Source: Acidimicrobiaceae bacterium (GTDB taxonomy: Bacteria; Actinomycetota; Acidimicrobiia; Acidimicrobiales; Ilumatobacteraceae). From it: 17,994 bases of DNA. The stretch covers positions 1 to 17,994 of the forward strand of contig CANKVI010000009.1 in NCBI GenBank assembly GCA_947487095.1, in the 5' to 3' direction. Under the pieces are notes generated by a model that worked only from the letters and a program-made list of their open reading frames with translations, made no database searches and had not been told where the DNA came from. The position numbers were made by a program, and so were the translations under genes. This document shows positions 15,217 through 17,994 of this stretch, piece by piece; position 1 is the first letter of the stretch; every line of letters begins with the position of its first letter.

Positions 15217-16926
15217 GTGAAGAAAACCAACAAACTCGCTGGAGTTGTTGCTGGCTTCGCAGCGTTGTCGCTTGTTGTGGCAGCGTGCGGTGGCAGTAGC
15301 GGCGAAAGCAACGAAGGTGCAGCGTTCACAAGCCTTGATGCTTGTGCAACACGTACCTACGACTACACAAAACCAGAATCAACAACGGCAGGTATGACCA
15401 TTACTTACGACATTGCTCCAGAAGCAGTGTGGGAAGATGGTTCACCAATCACCGTTGCAGACTTCAAGGCAACTTGGGATGCATCGTTGAACACACCCGG
15501 TTCATTGTCAACCACTGGTTACGACCAAGTGACATCAATTGAAGCCGGATCAAGCGACAAGCAAGTAGTAGTCACCTTGAAGGCTGTTTATGCTCCGTAC
15601 AAGGGATTGTTCGGATCATTGATTAAGGCTGCTTCAGTGGAAAACACTGCAGACGTGTCGGGCGATTTCGCTGACATGATTCCTTACTCAGGCCGCGCCT
15701 ACAAGATGGAGTCATGGAGCAAGGATCAGTTGGTCTATGTTCCTAACGAAAACTATTGGGGTACTGATAAAGCAGTAGCACCAAAGATCGTCATGGTTCC
15801 AAAGGCTGACAGCGACACCGAAATTGCGTCAATCAAGGCTGGCGACGTTGACTTCATTTATCCGCAGTACTACCAGGGAATCGAAGAAGCCGTTGCACAA
15901 GACAACATCGCTTCATCTGTTCAATTCGGTGGCGACTACGAAGCGTTCTACTTCAACCAGAAGTGCGGACCTTTCGCAGACGACAACTTCCGTGAAGCAT
16001 TCTCAAAGTCAATCGACCGCGATGCATTGTTCGCACAGATCTACACTCCAATCGCTCCAACCGGAACGTTGTTGCAGTGTGGTCCAATCACTCCTGGTGA
16101 TTACTGCGCAGGCGATGAGTTCGCAGGCAGCTATGACGCTGAGGGCGCTGCAAAGATCATGGAAGATGCAGGCTGGGCAAAAGATGATGCTGGTTACTGG
16201 GCGAAGGATGGCGTAGCGCCAGAAATTCGTTGGGTAATCAACACCGGAAACACCCGCCGCGAAAGCACACAGGCTTACTTGATTCCATTGCTGCAGGCAG
16301 CAGGATTCAACGTAAAGGCTGATAACTGTGACGCAGCTTGCTACTTCCAGAAGCGTTTGCCAGCACTCGACTACGACTTGGCGATGTACATCAGCACGGC
16401 TCCACCGGATCCTGCGTACCTCACCTCGTCATTTGTGTGTGACCAGATCCCAACCGATGCCAATGGCAACGTGGGTCAGAACACACAGGGTTGGTGCAAC
16501 ACTGAAGCTTCCGACCTGCTGCATGCAGCAGACGTTGAAGTGGACTCGGTAAAGCGTGCCGACAACATCAAGGCAGCCCTTCGTTTGATGGCCGAGGATC
16601 ATGTCCTCTTGCCATTGTTCCAGTTCCCTAAGTCGGGCTTCTGGCGCACAGACAAAGTTGGCGGACCTGTAGATGCTGAACTCAACAACTACACAGCATT
16701 CATCAACTTCAACCAGTGGACTGATGTTGATGGTGACGGAAAAATCGTCATCGGTGCTGAGCAGTGGCCAGAGTGCCTCAACCCAATCACGGAGTGTGCA
16801 AACTCTTCGTGGATGGTATGGACGACAGCATTCCCTGTCAGCCCAGGTGCATTCAGCACAACTAACGACGGCAAGTACGTTGTTTCAAACTTGTTGACCG
16901 GCGAACCAGTAGTAGCGGTTCTCTAA
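15217..16926 (+). CDS. ABC transporter solute-binding lipoprotein (SBP family 5), apparently permuted
   Basis: This encodes 569 residues. It probably captures peptides or related solutes outside the membrane and hands them to the permease encoded next. Residues 1-24 are a lipoprotein signal with lipobox VAAC (C24). Family-5 features include VWEDGSPITVADF (71-83), YSGRAYKMESW (157-167), LVYVPNENYW (172-181), EIASIKAGDVDFIYP (202-216), FNQKCGPFADDNFREAFSKS (246-265) and APPDPAYL (395-402). Only about 36 residues separate the lipobox from the TITYDI strand, where the family normally has a longer N-terminal part including an LVIG-type first strand and an LNP motif. That part appears instead at the C-terminus, about 503-569, after a DVDGDG loop: IVIGAEQWPECLNP, then SNLLTGEP. 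Ten cysteines besides C24 could form disulfides. Codons resemble rpsA. The substrate is unknown. Confidence 0.9.
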   Translation: MKKTNKLAGVVAGFAALSLVVAACGGSSGESNEGAAFTSLDACATRTYDYTKPESTTAGMTITYDIAPEAVWEDGSPITVADFKATWDASLNTPGSLSTTGYDQVTSIEAGSSDKQVVVTLKAVYAPYKGLFGSLIKAASVENTADVSGDFADMIPYSGRAYKMESWSKDQLVYVPNENYWGTDKAVAPKIVMVPKADSDTEIASIKAGDVDFIYPQYYQGIEEAVAQDNIASSVQFGGDYEAFYFNQKCGPFADDNFREAFSKSIDRDALFAQIYTPIAPTGTLLQCGPITPGDYCAGDEFAGSYDAEGAAKIMEDAGWAKDDAGYWAKDGVAPEIRWVINTGNTRRESTQAYLIPLLQAAGFNVKADNCDAACYFQKRLPALDYDLAMYISTAPPDPAYLTSSFVCDQIPTDANGNVGQNTQGWCNTEASDLLHAADVEVDSVKRADNIKAALRLMAEDHVLLPLFQFPKSGFWRTDKVGGPVDAELNNYTAFINFNQWTDVDGDGKIVIGAEQWPECLNPITECANSSWMVWTTAFPVSPGAFSTTNDGKYVVSNLLTGEPVVAVL

Positions 16927-16951
16927 TCAATTAGTTCATTAGTACGCATGT

Positions 16952-16993
16952 ACGGTGCGCGACTCGTTCCATTTGGTTCGGGTCGCGCACCGT
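16952..16993 (+). terminator. Long perfect stem-loop between binding protein and permease genes
   Basis: ACGGTGCGCGAC (16952-16963) is the exact reverse complement of GTCGCGCACCGT (16982-16993). Three more pairs inside, one of them G-T, leave a 12-nt loop. It starts 26 nt after the binding-protein stop. No T tract follows. Hairpins at this position in ABC operons commonly stabilise the binding-protein message or lower read-through into the permease, giving the binding protein in excess; that role is inferred here. Confidence 0.6.
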
Positions 16994-17036
16994 CTGCATA
17001 ACGTAGGAGTAGTTTCTCAATAGTCACCGGACGAGA

Positions 17037-17042
17037 GGGAGG
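17037..17042 (+). promoter_or_regulatory. Ribosome binding site of the permease gene
   Basis: GGGAGG, within the purine run GAGGGAGGG (17035-17043), lies 6 nt before the ATG at 17049 and fixes that start. Confidence 0.8.
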
Positions 17043-17048
17043 GCAACC

Positions 17049-17994
17049 ATGTTTCGCTTCGCACTCCGTCGTTCTGCTTGGGCAATACCAACATTGCTCT
17101 TGGTTACTTTCTTGGTGTATATCGCCTTACGAATGGGCACCGATCCGCTTGCTAGCTATATGCGGTCAAACCCTCGCGCGACTCGATCGAAGATCGCACA
17201 ATACAAAGAACTCAATGGTCTTGGAACTAATTACGTAACTGGATATCTCAGTTGGCTCAAAAACTTCGTCACCTTTAACTGGCCAAACAGTATTAAGGGA
17301 AGTCGCGAAGTGTGGCCTGAACTGAAAGATGCAATGGCTAATAGCGCGCGCTTAGGCATTGCTGCCACAACGGTCGGAGTAAGCATCGGTCTCACGATCG
17401 GAATTTTTGCAGCGCTTCGACCGGGTGGAAAGCGTGACGTTGCAGTGAACACTGCAGCGTTCGTAGGAATTTCGATCCCTCCGTATATTTCGGCAATCTT
17501 GTTGCAATTGGTTTTTGCTGTTTACTGGAGCAAGTGGTTTGGCAACACCTTGTTCCCAACATCTGGCGTGTATCCGCCAGGGCAAGACGGATTTGACCTC
17601 GTGCTCATGCTCAAACACATGGCTCTACCGACGTTTGTAGTTGCCATTCAGGTCATTGCCGTGTACAGCCGGTACATGAGGTCGTCGTTGCTTGATGTTT
17701 TGAATTCGGACTACATGCGCACAGCTCGTTCGAAGGGTCTGAGCGAATTCCGAATCCTGATAAGACACGGTGTGCGTAACGCACTTATTCCCGTCATCAC
17801 TATTGCTGCATTGGACATCGGAGCCATTGTCGGCGGTCTCATCATTACTGAGAACATTTTTGATTATCCAGGTACCGGCAAATACTTTCTCAGTGCATTT
17901 GGTAACGGTGACTTCCCCTTGTTGATGCCACTGATGGTGATCATTGTTGCTTCAGTTCTGCTGTTCAACCTGCTGGCTGATATTTCGTATGCAA
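17049..17994 (+). CDS. ABC transporter permease, DppB/OppB family (3' end outside window)
   Basis: The frame is open to the right edge, giving 315 residues. The family is about 310-340 long, so little is missing. It is one of two membrane subunits forming the channel of a peptide-type importer. The N-terminus FRFALRRSAWAIPTLLLVTF (2-21) with the first membrane helix is typical. A long extracytoplasmic part (about 30-98) follows, with further helices at about 102-122, 134-159, 190-207, 245-268 and 289-311. The cytoplasmic EAA loop that docks the ATPase reads DYMRTARSKGLSEFRILIRH (221-240). ENIFDYPGTGKYFLSAF (268-284) is the usual penultimate motif. It follows the binding protein gene after 122 nt holding a stem-loop, so it probably shares that operon; a DppC-type permease and ATPases are expected to the right but are not visible. 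Confidence 0.95.
   Translation, partial: MFRFALRRSAWAIPTLLLVTFLVYIALRMGTDPLASYMRSNPRATRSKIAQYKELNGLGTNYVTGYLSWLKNFVTFNWPNSIKGSREVWPELKDAMANSARLGIAATTVGVSIGLTIGIFAALRPGGKRDVAVNTAAFVGISIPPYISAILLQLVFAVYWSKWFGNTLFPTSGVYPPGQDGFDLVLMLKHMALPTFVVAIQVIAVYSRYMRSSLLDVLNSDYMRTARSKGLSEFRILIRHGVRNALIPVITIAALDIGAIVGGLIITENIFDYPGTGKYFLSAFGNGDFPLLMPLMVIIVASVLLFNLLADISYA

Noticed and set aside
16745..16926. Separate small gene at the end of the binding protein
   Set aside because: The frame is continuous with the rest of the protein, has no start codon with ribosome binding site and no signal peptide of its own, so it is part of the same polypeptide.
16930..16943. Short direct repeat ATTAGT-tc-ATTAGT after the binding protein stop
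   Set aside because: Six bases repeated twice in an A/T-rich spacer is within chance expectation and no binding-site context supports it.
1..17994. Mobile elements, phage genes, CRISPR arrays, tRNA or rRNA genes
   Set aside because: No transposase or integrase motifs, terminal repeats, spaced direct repeats or tRNA-like cloverleaf with a conserved TTCGA arm were seen; all of the space is filled by conserved housekeeping or transport genes.

Overview
This window is about 18 kb of bacterial chromosome with every recognisable gene on the + strand. Gene order and protein details point to an actinobacterium, most likely of the Acidimicrobiia type, with moderate G+C by eye. Supporting details are a four-domain ribosomal protein S1 with an Ala/Glu-rich tail, a RapZ P-loop ending in Arg-Ser, a UvrA first signature reading LAGGE, and the conserved neighbourhood rpsA-coaE-uvrB / uvrA / uvrC-rapZ / gap-pgk-tpiA. 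The placement is inferred from family knowledge; no search was run.

Layout. 1-1662: 3' part of polA (DNA polymerase I), followed 4 nt later by a class I SAM methyltransferase. 2405-2497: a structured leader, then rpsA. 3834-3863: a strong stem-loop. 3884-12173: coaE, uvrB, uvrA, uvrC and rapZ in a tight run, with a 1-nt overlap at coaE/uvrB and gaps of 3-20 nt elsewhere. 12200-15116: gap, pgk and tpiA, the lower-glycolysis cluster, with tpiA overlapping the end of pgk. 15154-15174: a stem-loop. 15217-16926: a lipoprotein solute-binding protein of the peptide/opine ABC family. 16952-16993: a long perfect stem-loop. 17049 to the right edge: the cognate DppB/OppB-type permease, cut by the window.

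Functionally, polA and uvrBAC form a nearly complete nucleotide excision repair set (damage recognition, dual incision, gap filling). CoaE makes coenzyme A, RapZ is a nucleotide-binding regulator, gap-pgk-tpiA carry out triose-phosphate metabolism, and the last two genes begin a peptide-type import operon.

The most unusual item is the solute-binding protein. The segment that normally forms the start of the mature domain is absent behind the lipobox, and a segment with exactly that look (IVIGAEQWPECLNP...) sits at the C-terminus instead. This suggests a circular permutation of the fold. Other points of interest are the absence of yvcK and whiA between rapZ and gap and of secG after tpiA, a contracted N-domain in Pgk, a polymerase I with a degenerate proofreading site and a Tyr O-helix, and several long intergenic stem-loops. 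There are no tRNA, rRNA, CRISPR or mobile-element signatures, and no gap over 300 bases without a gene.
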